Assembly (NCBI GenBank): GCA_002812745.2
Contig: NCSJ02000059.1
Location: 102,250-166,249, forward strand
Direction of reading: 5' to 3'
Length of the DNA stretch: 64,000 nucleotides
DNA from: Scytalidium lignicola
Lineage: Eukaryota > Ascomycota > Leotiomycetes
Below are positions 23,901-35,924 of this stretch, piece by piece. A program made the translations under genes and the position numbers. The notes beneath the pieces are model-generated. The model did not search any database. It saw only the letters and a list, made by a program, of their open reading frames with translations, and had not been told where the DNA came from. The first letter of the stretch is position 1; each line of letters opens with the position of its first letter.

Positions 23901-26900
23901 GGCCAATCGTGAACCGAGTGCGAGAGCTGGTTGTGCCATGGCACTAGGATGCATTCATTCGCAAGTAGGTGGCATGGCAGCAGGATTTCACCTGAAGACT
24001 ATTCTTGGTATTCTAATGTCTCTTTGCAATGATCCACATCCAACAGTGCATTTCTGGGCCATCGAATCATTGGCACGCGTTGCTGATTCGGCAGGGCTTA
24101 CATTTTCAGGTTATGTATCATCTACACTGGGCATGATAGGTCAACTTTATATTTCAGACACCCATAACGAAGAAATTGCGTCGACTATCTCGTCTAATCT
24201 GGATTTGGAATTGTCCACTACAGCTGTGTTAGCTCGCTGTGTAGACTCGCTTATCAATGTCCTTGGTCCTGACCTGCAAGAGATATCAAAAGCCCGAGAG
24301 CTAATATTAACGCTTGTTAATCAGTTTCAGAGGGAAGAAAACACGCGTGTAGTGTTAGCAAGCTTGAAATGCATGGAACACCTATCTCTCTACGCTCCAG
24401 GCTACGTTGCGTTTGGAGATTATGTTCTTCTTTTACAGAAGTATTTACAATCCGATGTTGTTGAGCTTAGGGATGTGGCAATCGATGGGCTCTACAATCT
24501 TATGAAGAGGAAGTCTGAGGATGTGGTCAACGCTGCGGAGTCCGGTTTTGAGGATCAACTCTGGCTTGTACTAGACAAACAACCAACTCATGATGGTGTC
24601 CGGAATATTATCAGGAACTGGCTACAGCAGACTTGCCTAGTTGATACTCCATTCTGGCTACAAAGATGCCAGACAGTATTGACGATGACGAAACCGAAGC
24701 CTCAAGACCCTTCTGCCAACTCTACAAAGGACAAGCCGGCAGTTCCTGATCTTCAGGATGAAGAGGTGGCTGGTTTTGCTGCCGCTTCTGGCGCTGCTAA
24801 AGACGATGGTCTCGCTACTATATCGGGTCAAGAGCCTCTCCGATGGCAGGTTCGGACATTTGCAATGAGCTGTCTTGCTCAACTTTTTGATACTGTCAGT
24901 AAAAATGGACCATCAGATGGAAGTGTTTCTCCAGCGCAGTTGGCATTACAAAAGAAAATTGCAGATGTTATCCGCATGGCTTTCTCAGCGTCGACTTCCA
25001 ATGTGGTCGAGCTAAGGGTATGGGGATTGAAGATCATAGATTTCGTACTAAAAATGTTTGGCAACACACCCGATCCCGACTTTGCAGAGGCGCCATTACT
25101 GGAGCAATATCAAGCACAAATAAGCTCGGCACTTACACCTGCTTTTGCAGCAGACTCATCACCCGAACTTGCATCCGAAGCTGTCAATGTCTGTGCAGCA
25201 TTCATCGCAACCGGAATCGTTACTGATGTGGATCGCATGGGACGCATACTGAAGACACTTGTGACAGCTCTGGAGAACTTTTCTACAGACAATGAAGTTG
25301 CTGCTATTGGAGACTTGAAGGGTCTAAGTTCGAATGCACAGGTCATGGTTAAGATGGCTGTTTTCTCGGCCTGGGCCGAGTTACAGGTTGCTAGCACAGA
25401 ACAACAATACCTGGTAGATGTGTTGAAACCATACATCGGGACCCTGACGCCTCTCTGGCTTTCATCACTTAGGGAGTTTGCACGATTACGGTTCGAACCC
25501 GACATTTCCATGAGCTTGGGGCCACCTTCTTTGTCAGGAAGTTTAGACAGCATTTACTCTGCCCTAAACAGAGAAACACTTTTGATGTTCTACCAAGACT
25601 CTTGGTTGAAACTTGTGGATGCCATTGCCAGCCTTATTGAGCAGGACAGCGAATTTGTTTTTGATGCTCTCGATGGTAAAGAAGCGGATGGGCCTCAAGT
25701 CAATGGCAACTCTAAAGGAAATGATATCAACTACCGAGACGAACCAGTGGCTTTCTTTTTCGTTTTGTTTGGACTTGCTTTTGAGGCTCTTGCAACTCGA
25801 CCAGGAAGTGATGCACCTGATAGTAAAGAACCTCCTTTAGAGATCCTGCAAGCATTAAAGAAGATTCTGCATCCAAGTGTTTCTGGTAATGCAATCTACC
25901 GTGAAGCAATCTTCTCTGAGACTATGGATCTTTTGGACCGCTTAGTCCTTACTGAAAGTCTCGATATTCAGGGTGTAATTGTTCAGATTGCTCGCGGGCT
26001 CTGTATAGCTCATCCCTCTGCGACGAAGGACCAGGATACGGAGAATGGAGATTTATCTGATGATATTGAGCAACTGTTTGAACTGACGCGGATTATTGTT
26101 CTTGTGCTTGCTGGGCTTCTGCCAAATCTTACAGAAGCCAAACAACCAGTAAGATACGCATTAACTGACGAAACTGTTTCCCTAATTCGGGTTTCTTTAA
26201 ATGCCCTTGTCGATGCCGCTGAAGTCTTCCCTTCGGTCATAAAAACAGATCTCCACGCCTGTATCATTCATATTTTCTCAACAATTCTAGGCACAGCAAG
26301 TTGTCAGGCTGTTGTCGTTCCTCAATCACTGCCGATCTTTAAACGATTCATCACTAGTCTTGCGGTGTCACCGCAGAAATTCTCGGACAGGGCTGATGCA
26401 AACCTTGACCAAATACAAGGATGTTTGAAGCGCTTCCTATCAATATATCTTAATGCTCAAAAAAGAGAGACTGAAGCATCTCTACCTTGTGTGAAGAACT
26501 CTCTTCTTGCTATCACACTTCTCCTAACTAGCGCCAATAACCGTCTACCGGCTAGTAATCCTCTGATCACTCGCTTTCTCGATGAAATTATCGATTGCCT
26601 CAGTGATAGGATGGTAAGTCCTCCTTTTCAAGTTATCATTTTATTCCAATTAATTCCATATAGACAACTAAAGTTGCTGCAAACTGCATCCGATCCATCC
26701 TTCTTCAAACACCGAAGACCCCAGCAGACCAAAGTATAGTGCGCTATTTGCTCCCTCGCCTTATAGAGTTTGTAACCAAGACTGAAACGGAGGATCCTGA
26801 AAACGGTCGGCCACTAATTGCTCATGCCCTAACCTCGTTTGTAACGACACTCTCAGGATTGCCCAAGAGCATCGCGATGTCAGTTATTATCCCAGCGCTC

Positions 26901-27140
26901 CTGTCACGTGCAAATAAAGAAGGCAAAGTTGTATATAGCGAGACTAGCGCTCGGTTACTAGAACTTGCTGCTAGTGATGCTGTAGACTTCAAAGGTGTGG
27001 TGTCAAATCTTTCTGAGGAGCAGAAATCGTTCATGGAAAGTGTGATCATGGCTGGAAGAAGCTCAAATGCTAGAAAGGGGCCAATAGTGAATGGAACGGA
27101 TAAGGAACCTACAATAGCTTTAAGGATGGACTTTGGTTGA
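20941..27140 (+). CDS. LAA1: HEATR5/Laa1 AP-1 accessory protein
   Basis: Exon 1 is 20941-26613 and exon 2 is 26664-27140; a 50-bp intron (GTAAGT...TATAG) joins SDRM to TTKVAANC in phase. The product is 2049 aa. It is a helical-repeat protein throughout, with N-terminal KTKHAAVSCLGDVY and many HEAT-like repeats such as PLVRQAAADCLAAAL and QYVRNLGYECLARLC. This length and repeat style match the HEATR5A/B and Laa1 family. Laa1 recruits and stabilises the AP-1 clathrin adaptor at the trans-Golgi and endosomes. Low-complexity insertions lie at about residues 285-325 and 1250-1300. The frame past 26613 carries an alternative unspliced end with no conservation. Confidence 0.9.
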
Positions 27141-27236
27141 CATGTCCTTTTACGATCGAATTAAAATTATTCTCTGGTGGAGCGGAGAAAAAGATTATAG
27201 GATTAGAGATAATATCATTAGTCTCAAAATGTTCTT

Positions 27237-28330
27237 CTATATGCTGCTAATCTCTGAATTGTTTGATTTCATCTCAACCTCCTTTTCCCACTCAAAATCC
27301 TCATACTCCCATAAAACTTTAAATCCAAGTGTCTCATAAAAACCCCTGATTACAACCCAATCTATCAGAACTCCTTTGATGCCCCGCTCCCTCATATTCT
27401 GCATTCCTTTGATAAGCAATGCGAGACCTATTCCCTTACCTCTACACGCTTCGTCGACTCCAACACATGCGATAAGTCCAGTCTTCTCTCCGGCGGGTGC
27501 TAGCGGCAGAAATGCAAAGTCTTGACTGATGACAGACGATGATGAGCACATCAATGTCCAACCAACTTGCTTTCCTGTCTCAGTATCAATTGCAACCATA
27601 ACCTCATGGTGTTGGCCAGCGGTTGCGAGTCGTTCGTAGGCTTTTACCCAGCTCTGAGATTAATCAGCCAATTCCATTTTCATTGCACAATACTGAGCAT
27701 AAATAATCTTACCTGATTCTTACCAAAATTCTCATTTTGCTTACCCATACATTCTGTATAGAGCTCGGGGCTCCAAGGAATAAATCTGCATGGCAGGTTT
27801 TCTACCCTCAAAATCACATCTGGAGGTGCAACATCATTTGAGATATCTCGAAATAGATCTCGAGGAGTGGGGTTACTGAGAGTTTTAAAGCCTGATTATG
27901 TGTTACTATTATGAACCCGAGGAGACTCTGCTAGTTTTCTGTGCACACCTCTGTTATGAAAGAATGATTTAATATCTTCTGAGAGTTGTATTGGAACGCC
28001 TGGCCAAAACCGCGGAAATATAGAACCAATCCTCACAGTCTTTAAATTTTCTTTTGCTCTATCTATTAGTGCCGTGCCAATACCTCTTCCTTGGTGGTCC
28101 GGATGGACAGCGATGGCAGCTACCTTCCCGTTGGCATCATCAACTAAGTAGGAAAGACAAAATCCGTGGTCATGGAGATAGTGACGGCCGCCACCATGGC
28201 GAAGAATATATGTAAGACGAGGTAGAGAAACTAGCCACTTTTTCAAAACATCATTCCAAAGTGTCCAAATATGTTGGATTTGTGAGTCTGAGCCGTTGAA
28301 TAGAGTTATCTCTTTTGTTATATTCTGCAT
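27237..28330 (-). CDS. Double GNAT-domain N-acetyltransferase
   Basis: Three exons on the minus strand: 28330-27949, 27891-27713 and 27653-27237, giving 325 aa. Both splice junctions restore readable protein (FFHNRG joined to FKTLSNP; KNQ joined to SWVKAY). Two acetyl-CoA loops are visible: HPDHQGRGIG (loop at about residues 80-85) and ACRGKGIG (about 257-263), so the protein is an internal duplication of the GNAT fold. Both loops keep the Q/RxxGxG pattern, so neither half is obviously dead. The substrate is unknown. The first ATG at 28330 (MQNITKEI) is used; the frame extends a few codons upstream without an ATG. The gene is convergent with LAA1, with 96 bp between stops. Confidence 0.85.
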
Positions 28331-28677
28331 TTTGCGTGACGACAATCTGAACTCTCGGAAACTTTAAGAAGTCTGCGATCTACTTTACTACAATCACCAT
28401 TTTTATAAATTTTGAGGCCCAACATCGTTGAAAGTTAAAGCCAACAGAGAATCCTTGGTTTCCCCCACTTTTTTCCAACTCAAGAATCTCTGTAATCCAA
28501 CCAATATAAATCTGACACTGAGGGTTCATATGACATACACAACGTTACATAGCTTAATATTCACTTTTAATATTAATAGTTCCTTGAACGCTGTTTGAAA
28601 ATATCGATCACGGCTGTAATCGTCCAACTGATTTACTTCATACGCCATGCTATACAATATAGTCGTTAAGTCATAAA
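28331..28677. other. Intergenic: GNAT promoter and ECM16 3' flank
   Basis: About 350 bp, AT-rich, between two leftward genes. No frame or repeat of note. Confidence 0.5.
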
Positions 28678-31600
28678 TTACTCTACAACCCAGCCTTTTC
28701 CAGGAATTCTCTTCTGCGTTACTTTTCTAGCTGGTAAAGGCCATCCAATAGCCGCATGACCTTCAGGTCTGAGATACGGGATTACCCAACACTCTCTAGT
28801 GTCAGGATTTCCATTCTTTGAGGTAGGCATTACTTCCTTGATAGGTTTTCCATAGTACAAAAGGGGTGTCCCTTTCGCTAGCGCTGCGAGTTGTGCTCCC
28901 GTAATATCCGTCAGAGCGTGCATTCGAGTCTTTGGAACTTTCTCCGGGGCTGAAGCTGAAACCTGAGCTCGTTGTAAATAGGAATATATGATATATCCAG
29001 GACATTCTTGTGGACTGATGTGCGCGAGTGGAGAGGAAGGATGTATGTAAACTGCTTTATCTTCGTCATTTTTTTNGCGTGTGTGATGGGATAAGAGTCA
29101 GATATGGTACATCAATAGCACGGGTCGGTTTTCGTCCAGTATTTGGTGGATTTGGTACAAGATCAGCACGAATAGCAACATGGTCAATAAAACCAGCTGC
29201 TACTATCTGTTTGAGTGCTTTAACTTGTTTTGATGAGGGTGGATCAAGCTTCTCCTGAAATTTCAAACTCGCGAAGGCTGGAATGTTGGTACGCAGGAGG
29301 TCGGTAATTTGACGACGTAGCTGCAGTATCTCCTTTAGTATTTTTGAGCGCACGTAATGTTCTTGACACCATATCTCAGTCGGTTCGTGAGCGTATTCCC
29401 CAACTACTTGAAGTAGTTTAATAGCATCGGATTTGTCATCAAGAAAGCAGAACTCTTTCTGCACTTTGTTGTATTTCCGCCTTATATTATTTCGCACATC
29501 CTCCTCAATGCGTTCTGAATTGGTCAAGACAGCATCTTCTTCTTTTAGAGAAGAAGGGGGTATCACCTGGTTTTCAGGGATGAAGACATCGGGAGCAGAA
29601 AGTCCTGCAACCAGCGCGATCGTGTAAGGTAAACAATCGTGCAAATGACCTACGGTTAGGATCCTTCCAAATCTGGGTGAGAGAGGGAATAAAGAGATTG
29701 TAGAGCCAATCATAGTTATTTGACCAATTGGAGAGATAGCAGAGAGATATGTTAATAGTTTCTCTGAAGCAGCAAGACTCTCTCGATCCGGAGGTGTTGG
29801 AAAGGGGAAATTTACGACATGCTGAAGGTTCATTGCCTTAAGTTGTAATACCACACCTTCGATAGGCATCCGCAGTATTTCCGGTTCTGCGAACTCTTGG
29901 AAATCTCGTTCGTAGACGGCAGATGAATAAAGCCGGTAACAGTGACCTGGACCAGTACGGCCTGCTCGACCTGCTCTCTGGCTTGCGCTCGCTTTACTGA
30001 TCCAGCCAATCTCAAAGCTTTGTACTCCAGTTCTCTTATCGTACTTTCTTTCTTTCGATCTCCCACAATCAAAGACATACCTGATTCCGGGAATGGTCAA
30101 ACTCGTTTCCGCAACATTAGTTGCTAGGACGACAAGACGGGCTCCATCTGGTGGCGGCTCAAATACTCGAAGTTGCTCTCTCGTGGGTAGCAGAGAGTAA
30201 AGAGGTAACACATGCATTTTTGATGGCCCAGGATTGGTTTCTTCGCCGATGTCAAACTCCTCATCATCATTAACTTGAATATCCACATCGCCATCCTCAT
30301 CATCAAAATCATCCATATCATCCGCAACTTCACCAAAATCAACATCTTCAACCTCCACAGGAGCGTCTCTAGCAGATATTCGGACCTTCGGTGTTGTCAT
30401 AGGGCCTGTATTGTGGAATCTCTCCTTTAGCATTTTGCTGAGCTGAGTGATTTCATTCTGGCCCGTTAAAAATACTAGAAAGCTACCAGGGGGTAACTTT
30501 CGGTGTCCTTTGCTAATTTTTCTGAAAATTTCTTCAACGTAATCGTGATTAGTTCTTCGAGAGAAATGTATTGTTACAGGATATTGCCTTCCTTCAGCTT
30601 GGAGAACAGGCGGGGGTGTGGCAAATAGAGTTCGATTCTGCGTAAAATCGGTAATTCGCAACGTGGCCGACATGATAATAAGCTTTAAGGGGGTGATCGC
30701 AGTGTCTTCCAGAGCAAGTTCCTCCCGTAATTTGACTACTCGACTTAGCATGCCAATTAAGATATCCGTATTCACACTCCTCTCATGCGCTTCATCAATG
30801 ACAATGGCAGAGTATTTCCGAAGTGCGAAGTCGAGTGCAACTTCTCTAAGAAGGACACCATCTGTCATAAATTTAATAGCAGTATCTGGAGATACAGTTC
30901 CTTCAAATCGTATCTGGTACGCAACCCCCTTTCCATGGCTACCTAGTTCATCCCCAACGCGTTTTGCCATGCTAACTGCAGCCACTCGCCGGGGTTGAGT
31001 AACACCTATCATACCAGGGGTTGGGGAATCAGGTGAACCATAACCAGCTTCATAGAGAAATTGTGGTATTTGTGTTGTCTTTCCAGAACCAGTAGCTCCG
31101 TAAACAACTACTAGGTTATTGTTGTGTATTGCTTCCATAATCTTCTGCTCTTCAGCTACTACAGGAAGCTGTAATCTAGAAGCCTGAATAGCTGCTCCGC
31201 GTGTTACAGCAACACTAAAAGCTTTTCTTGAAATATTTGATGTTTGCTGCAATTCCTGAGGCAATGGATCCTCTTCCAAGGCCCTGGGTTTGAATCCTTC
31301 TATCTTAGGGGTATCAATCGTACTTGGAAGGTTGGGGATTGATTGGTAACCCAGTGCTTCATTTAACTGCTGCTTCGCCCATTCCTTAAATACCGACGAT
31401 CTTTGTCGTTTTTCGCTACCGCTTCCATCATCTTCGCTATCCGACTCTTCAGTTTCACTATGATCATCTTCAGATATGGAGTGTTCACTGTTGTTCTCGC
31501 TCTCTGTTTCTGTATTTGAGCTTTGTTCTAGCCCCTCATTCTCATCAGTTGAATAACTAGCCTCTCCATCAGATTCAGAGCTGAAACCTTCCCATTCTGG

Positions 31601-32299
31601 TTCTGCATCTGATTCTGGTTGCGTTATATGTGTAGATGATTTCGACGTGATACCACCTCTACGTTTCCGCTTCTTCAAAACCGGTCGCCCTTCTTCGTCC
31701 ACCTCAAGTGGTCGTTTTAGACCTACACCTATTCCAGATACCAGCTGTGACGCGATCTTATGAGTTTCCTCTTGGGTTTGATTTTCATTATTCCCTTGAG
31801 TGTTATCGTCATCGTCATCGTCATCATCGTCGTCGTCGTCTGATCCGGCTTCTGGTACTATTCCAAGTATCGTCCTTTTCTCAAAGAGTAGCTCTTCATT
31901 ATTACCATTAATATCAATTCCCGCTTCTCTATCTCGCAATGCTTTAGAAAAGATCTCTCTCTTTGTCTCCCGTCCCTGCCCCAGCTGTCGGCTGCTTTGG
32001 AATAGACTGGTATCTGTTTTGTCTTGAGCAAGTTTCTCCATTAATTCTCTTCCTTCGTCCTTCCTTAGTTTATTTTCAATATATTTCTCTAGTCTCTTTG
32101 CTTTCTTTCCACTTATTTTTTGGCCTTCGAGTTTCAAGGCCTCTTTCATCTGGCGCTTCTTCTCGTCTCTCTCAGCTTTTGCTGGAGGAATGAATTCCTC
32201 CACGTTAGAGTCAACGATAGGCTCAGATTTACCGCCATGGCTCCTTTGCCGATCAAGGACTTTACGTTTTCGTTGTCGAGGTACAAATTTTGGAGGCAT
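28678..32299 (-). CDS. ECM16: DEAH-box RNA helicase Ecm16/Dhr1 (DHX37)
   Basis: An intronless minus-strand gene of 1206 aa if the single N at 29076 is ignored. Counting the N as a base puts a stop right after IPSHT. Dropping it continues into KAVYIHPSSPLAH and a conserved C-terminus (ITGAQLAALAKGTPLLYYGKPI), the OB-fold end of this family. The N-terminus is basic, then acidic with 12 consecutive Asp (about 154-165) and Ser/Glu-rich tracts to about 300. Motif I is GATGSGKT (401-408), motif II DEAH (502-505), motif III SAT (544-546), and motif VI is QRAGRAGRTGPG. Ecm16/Dhr1 is the nucleolar helicase that releases U3 snoRNA from pre-18S rRNA. It diverges from the proteasome chaperone gene across 211 bp. 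Confidence 0.95.
29076..29076. other. Ambiguous base that breaks the ECM16 frame
   Basis: An N follows a run of seven T (plus strand). Removing it rejoins two frames that together encode one conserved C-terminal domain. It is best read as a homopolymer-length uncertainty in the assembly. Confidence 0.88.
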
Positions 32300-32510
32300 T
32301 ATGGCGATTTGAATTGATCTAATTGCTTGCTGATCGCGGGGGAGGAAATTCCTAGGATTCCTTCAAGAAATCCTCGGCAGAATTCAGACGCCTTGCCATA
32401 TTTGGTCACTTGGACAAACCCACACCGCCTTCATTACAAGGCCCAACGCAAGGCTGAGTTCTAGACCAGAAGATATCAAGAGTCAAGACCGCTCAGTTAC
32501 CAAACACACC

Positions 32511-33041
32511 ATGACGACTCCAACAGTAGCCGAGCACCTCCAGAATGGCAACCACAGCGAAGTTGAATATGCACGGTTTCCAGCAGCAACAAAACAAGCT
32601 GCCGGCCTTGTCAATGGTATTCGTACAGATGTCTCATCACTTTACTTTTCCGACAAGATCCTAATCACCATCTCACAGGGGGGTAGACTAGCCCAATGGG
32701 TAAGAGTACTCACGCTCTTACAATTATGAATATAATTAATATATCTACAGATTCAAGTGCCATTGTCTTCCGCACCTCCAACATCTTTTGATACTGCTCT
32801 ACCACCTAGTCAAGGAGATATGCTACCACTGAATCATTTAACACCGAAGACGCTACTAGGTGGTGGTGGAGAAGAACGTGAAATTATCGGTCATCTCTAC
32901 GCTAGTCAAATCGCATCTTCAATTGCCACAAGGAATCCAGGAGAGATTAGGACTGTATTGGTAGGCCTTGGACTCGAAAAAGTGGACCGGGAAAGAGAGA
33001 CTTTCTTTGACTTAATGGAGTTGGTGCAAAAGATCATTTGA
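32511..33041 (+). CDS. Proteasome assembly chaperone 3-like (PAC3/PSMG3)
   Basis: Exons 32511-32699 and 32751-33041, intron 51 bp (GTAAGA...TACAG), giving 159 aa. The joined sequence ILITISQGGRLAQWIQVPL has the two central strands typical of the PSMG3/Poc3-type chaperone fold. A glycine-rich loop (TLLGGGGEER) and a C-terminal strand-helix (RTVLVGLGLEK) follow. These small cytosolic proteins help form the 20S alpha ring. The family is very divergent in fungi, so I assign by fold pattern and size and not by strong identity. It shares a 211-bp divergent promoter with ECM16. Confidence 0.72.
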
Positions 33042-33369
33042 ACTCTCACAAATCACAATAATGGCCATTACCCAACTTATAAATAGGTTGGGGTCCAAAA
33101 AATGAGCCTTTTATTCATCTCTGTGCTTAGGCCATAATTATCTGACTAAACTTGTCTCCTACGATACTTAAATGTACAGTATCAACTACAGGAGGTGTCC
33201 GAAATTAGTCTCAGCTGTTAATCTCGCAGTAAACGGATGATAAACAGATAAGACTGTTTATCATTAACGGAACAAACGTTAGGCAAGGATCAGTCTGGCA
33301 AATCCACCATTGAAGATCAACGCAGCTCGATGCACGTTTTGAGACCAGTAACTATCTAGTATGCAGCAA
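33042..33369. other. Short convergent intergenic
   Basis: The 3' flanks of two convergent genes. A hairpin-like pair TAAACGGATGATAAACAG / CTGTTTATCATTAACGG at about 33232-33270 may relate to 3' end formation. No gene seen. Confidence 0.45.
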
Positions 33370-34889
33370 CTACAACCGCGCTCGGGGCTTGTTATTAGCC
33401 ATAAACTTCTTCTTGGTTTCGTCCCGCTCGAGTTTGAATCTCAAATGACACCCTGATGAAGAATAAAACACGTTAGAACACAGACGTGCTGGGCAGCCGG
33501 ATTTCAACTTACAGTCACCACAAGATATCGGTTCATATTTAGCTGGATTAGTTTCGGATGTGCATGACGGGACTACACCCTCTACGCAATTAAAATTGAG
33601 TCCTAAAATTGTTAGTTGGCTTCTATGATATTTGCTCTATTACTTACCGAAGAAGAATGGCATGCTTATTCTCTCGACCTGTGCGTGGTTATAGACTCGA
33701 TGAACAGTACTTTTGTATATACTTATTGCTGTCAGCAATACTAGAAAACCTCTGTACTGCATGGTATACTTACTCATTGCATAGCCTCATCATAAAGTCG
33801 CCAATGTTCACGACAAAGGTGCCTTCCACTGGGATTGCCTCGGATTACCTTAGCAATGCTGCTATCTTTACACGAACTTCAGCCTACATACCTTGATCCA
33901 CTGTCCTTCTTTGTTGAGGACCTGAAGCCCACCAACGGAATCCTGCCATAAGAGGGTGAACAATTGCAGATCTGTATGACTTCCCAGCCCAACTGAATTA
34001 TTCGTCTTCTCCTCCTCCGTGGTCAGTGGGTAATAGTTGAATACCCCATCTGCTCCTGGATACGTCGTCCTACTATCGAAGTAATCTTCAGAAAGATCAA
34101 GACTAAGTGCAAAAATCTTGACCAGTTTTCTTGCCAGGGTCAAACAAGCTTGCCAATATGCAAGTGTATCCTCCTTAAAACGAGGAATATCCGAGGTTCC
34201 TTCCCAGACAAAACCCTCTCCCCGGATCCATGGTTTGACTTCCTCAGGTATGGCATCCAATGGTTTCGGATCAGGGTCATATTGTGGTTCATATCTCCAA
34301 GAGAACTGTATAATTATTCAGTTATCCAGTGTTTGAGGATTGAGAACGGTAAGTAAGAACTTAGTTGCATACCGATTCCTTGACATCTATGCTTTCACCG
34401 GGGCTGGCATTTGTTGATCTTGGGGGGGAATACCCATTAAAGTACTTTGACTGCTTCTGGGTAACTTTCATTTTCTCTTCTGTCGGGCGTTTGAAAAACC
34501 TTTTTTAAATTCTCAGATATAGTCTACTCACTCCAATTCGGTGTTGGACGAAACATACGCATGCACTTGTTTTTTTGCATTTTGAATCGTCGTCTCTGGT
34601 ATACCGTGATTTTTAATATAGAAAAACCCGGTGTTTACAGCTGCAGCTCTGATATCTGCAGCAAGAGCCTTACGGTCTGAGAATTTAGAGGAGTATAATG
34701 GAGTTAGGTCAATAATAGGAATCTCTTCACGAGTGCAGTCGCGAGGCGGAGTATTCAGAACCTATCAAATTAGCGATTTGGACACGCAAAAGGAAAAAGA
34801 AGAGCTATTACATCTCTGTATACTGGGCCATAAGCTGTTCGAAGTTCCAACTTGGTTGTCGTTGGCTGGACCGTGGTAGTTGACGACAT
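33370..34889 (-). CDS. 2-oxoglutarate/Fe(II) dioxygenase, isopenicillin N synthase-like
   Basis: Eight exons on the minus strand: 34889-34812, 34761-34559, 34499-34373, 34305-33892, 33838-33774, 33721-33648, 33602-33513 and 33452-33370. All phases agree and total 377 aa. The DIOX_N region carries EIPIIDLTPLY and GFFYIKNHGIP. The iron triad is His246-x-Asp248 (GSHTDLQ) and His303 (STVHRV). Arg313-x-Ser315 (ERIS) is the 2-oxoglutarate carboxylate site. All key residues are present, so an active oxygenase is likely. The substrate is not evident: relatives hydroxylate nucleobases, gibberellins or secondary metabolites. It lies head to head with a nucleobase-type permease. An alternative GTGAGT donor at the end of exon 2 would leave a 32-nt intron and was rejected for GTATGT. 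Confidence 0.9.
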
Positions 34890-35924
34890 TTTCGGCTTTT
34901 AAGAAAGAGTTCAGTTATACGGGAAACTTATTAGAAGCTTTACACAATTTCTTGAGACTATTTGCTAAACCACACGTTACTCAGCCCTGGGAAGTTTGAA
35001 GACATAATAACCCTCAGTTTTTAACACACTTAAGAACGCATTAGCCCCATTTTCAGGGAGCTAGGATTATCCAACCTTCCAAACTCTCGGGCCAAGGAGC
35101 ACATGGCCATGATCTCGATCAGAACTTCGATCCCACTCTTTGAATTGCGACGGTCGGATTTCGCCGAATCCAGAAGACACGATAGAAGGACGATGCTGCA
35201 ACTCCACCTTGTAAGACGCCGCGGATACTTGCACTGCTGATGTTGACGGAGAAGATGGTGTGTTGCCTTATCGCTGGGAGTTGGTCTACATCTGGTTAGC
35301 CTGCCCGTTAGAGTGCTAATTATCCGCAATTAGTTTAGCCAAGTGTGGACGCCAACCGTCGCCACTCACGGCCAAGACAATCGAGAGATATGAGAAGCCC
35401 AGATCCAAGCCTTGACGCGCACTCTTTAGCCATTAGGTTTATTGGCAGCTTGGATATCGATAAAGTATTTCCAGACTGCAAATTCTAAGGCGGAATTCGC
35501 CACAATCCTAAGACCATTGAAGTTCCGTGGGTGCTTATCGCAGACTTGAATAATGATGTCTAAAGTTCTGGGGATGAAATGCTGTACTCATTACCAGCAT
35601 TGCTCATTTGATAGTCCCTAGACTAACCGGATGTGTAACATTATTCCCCAGTTTCCAGCTATCTTGCATTGTACAGGGCAGGTGCTTACAATATACCCTG
35701 TAATTAGGTCTAACACTATCATCTATGATAGGCCAAATTACTTTGCAGATTATCCTCCCCACAAGTCAGATAACAAATCAGAAACACTTATCCCTATCTG
35801 AGTTGCCCCATCTAGACATAATAAGATTTAAAAGAGTCTCTGGTTTCTCTCCGCTCCGATGTCCACAGTTAAGTTGAAGGATTTAGCTATCCCAAGGCCA
35901 CCAGTGTGAATCGGCAGACACAAA
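34890..35924. promoter_or_regulatory. Divergent promoter with a cluster of GATA-factor sites
   Basis: A one-kilobase interval between the dioxygenase and permease starts. Eight HGATAR sites (either strand) lie in about 530 bp: 35268, 35458, 35535, 35659, 35716, 35726, 35768 and 35794. By base composition one or two would be expected. AreA/Nit2-type nitrogen regulators bind such sites, often in pairs, as at 35716 and 35726. A minus frame of 99 codons at 35030-35329 overlaps another open frame of about 70 codons and is not supported as a gene. Confidence 0.5.

Noticed and set aside
28678..29005. A separate small gene downstream of ECM16
   Set aside because: It is the C-terminal domain of ECM16, separated only by the ambiguous base at 29076.
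34521..34552. GTGAGT donor giving a 32-nt intron in the dioxygenase
   Set aside because: Too short for a fungal intron and inserts extra residues before FFKRP; the upstream GTATGT donor gives a 59-nt intron and the expected sequence.
35030..35329. 99-codon minus frame between the dioxygenase and permease
   Set aside because: A second minus frame over the same bases also stays open for about 70 codons, neither has a recognisable domain, and the region is better explained as a divergent promoter.
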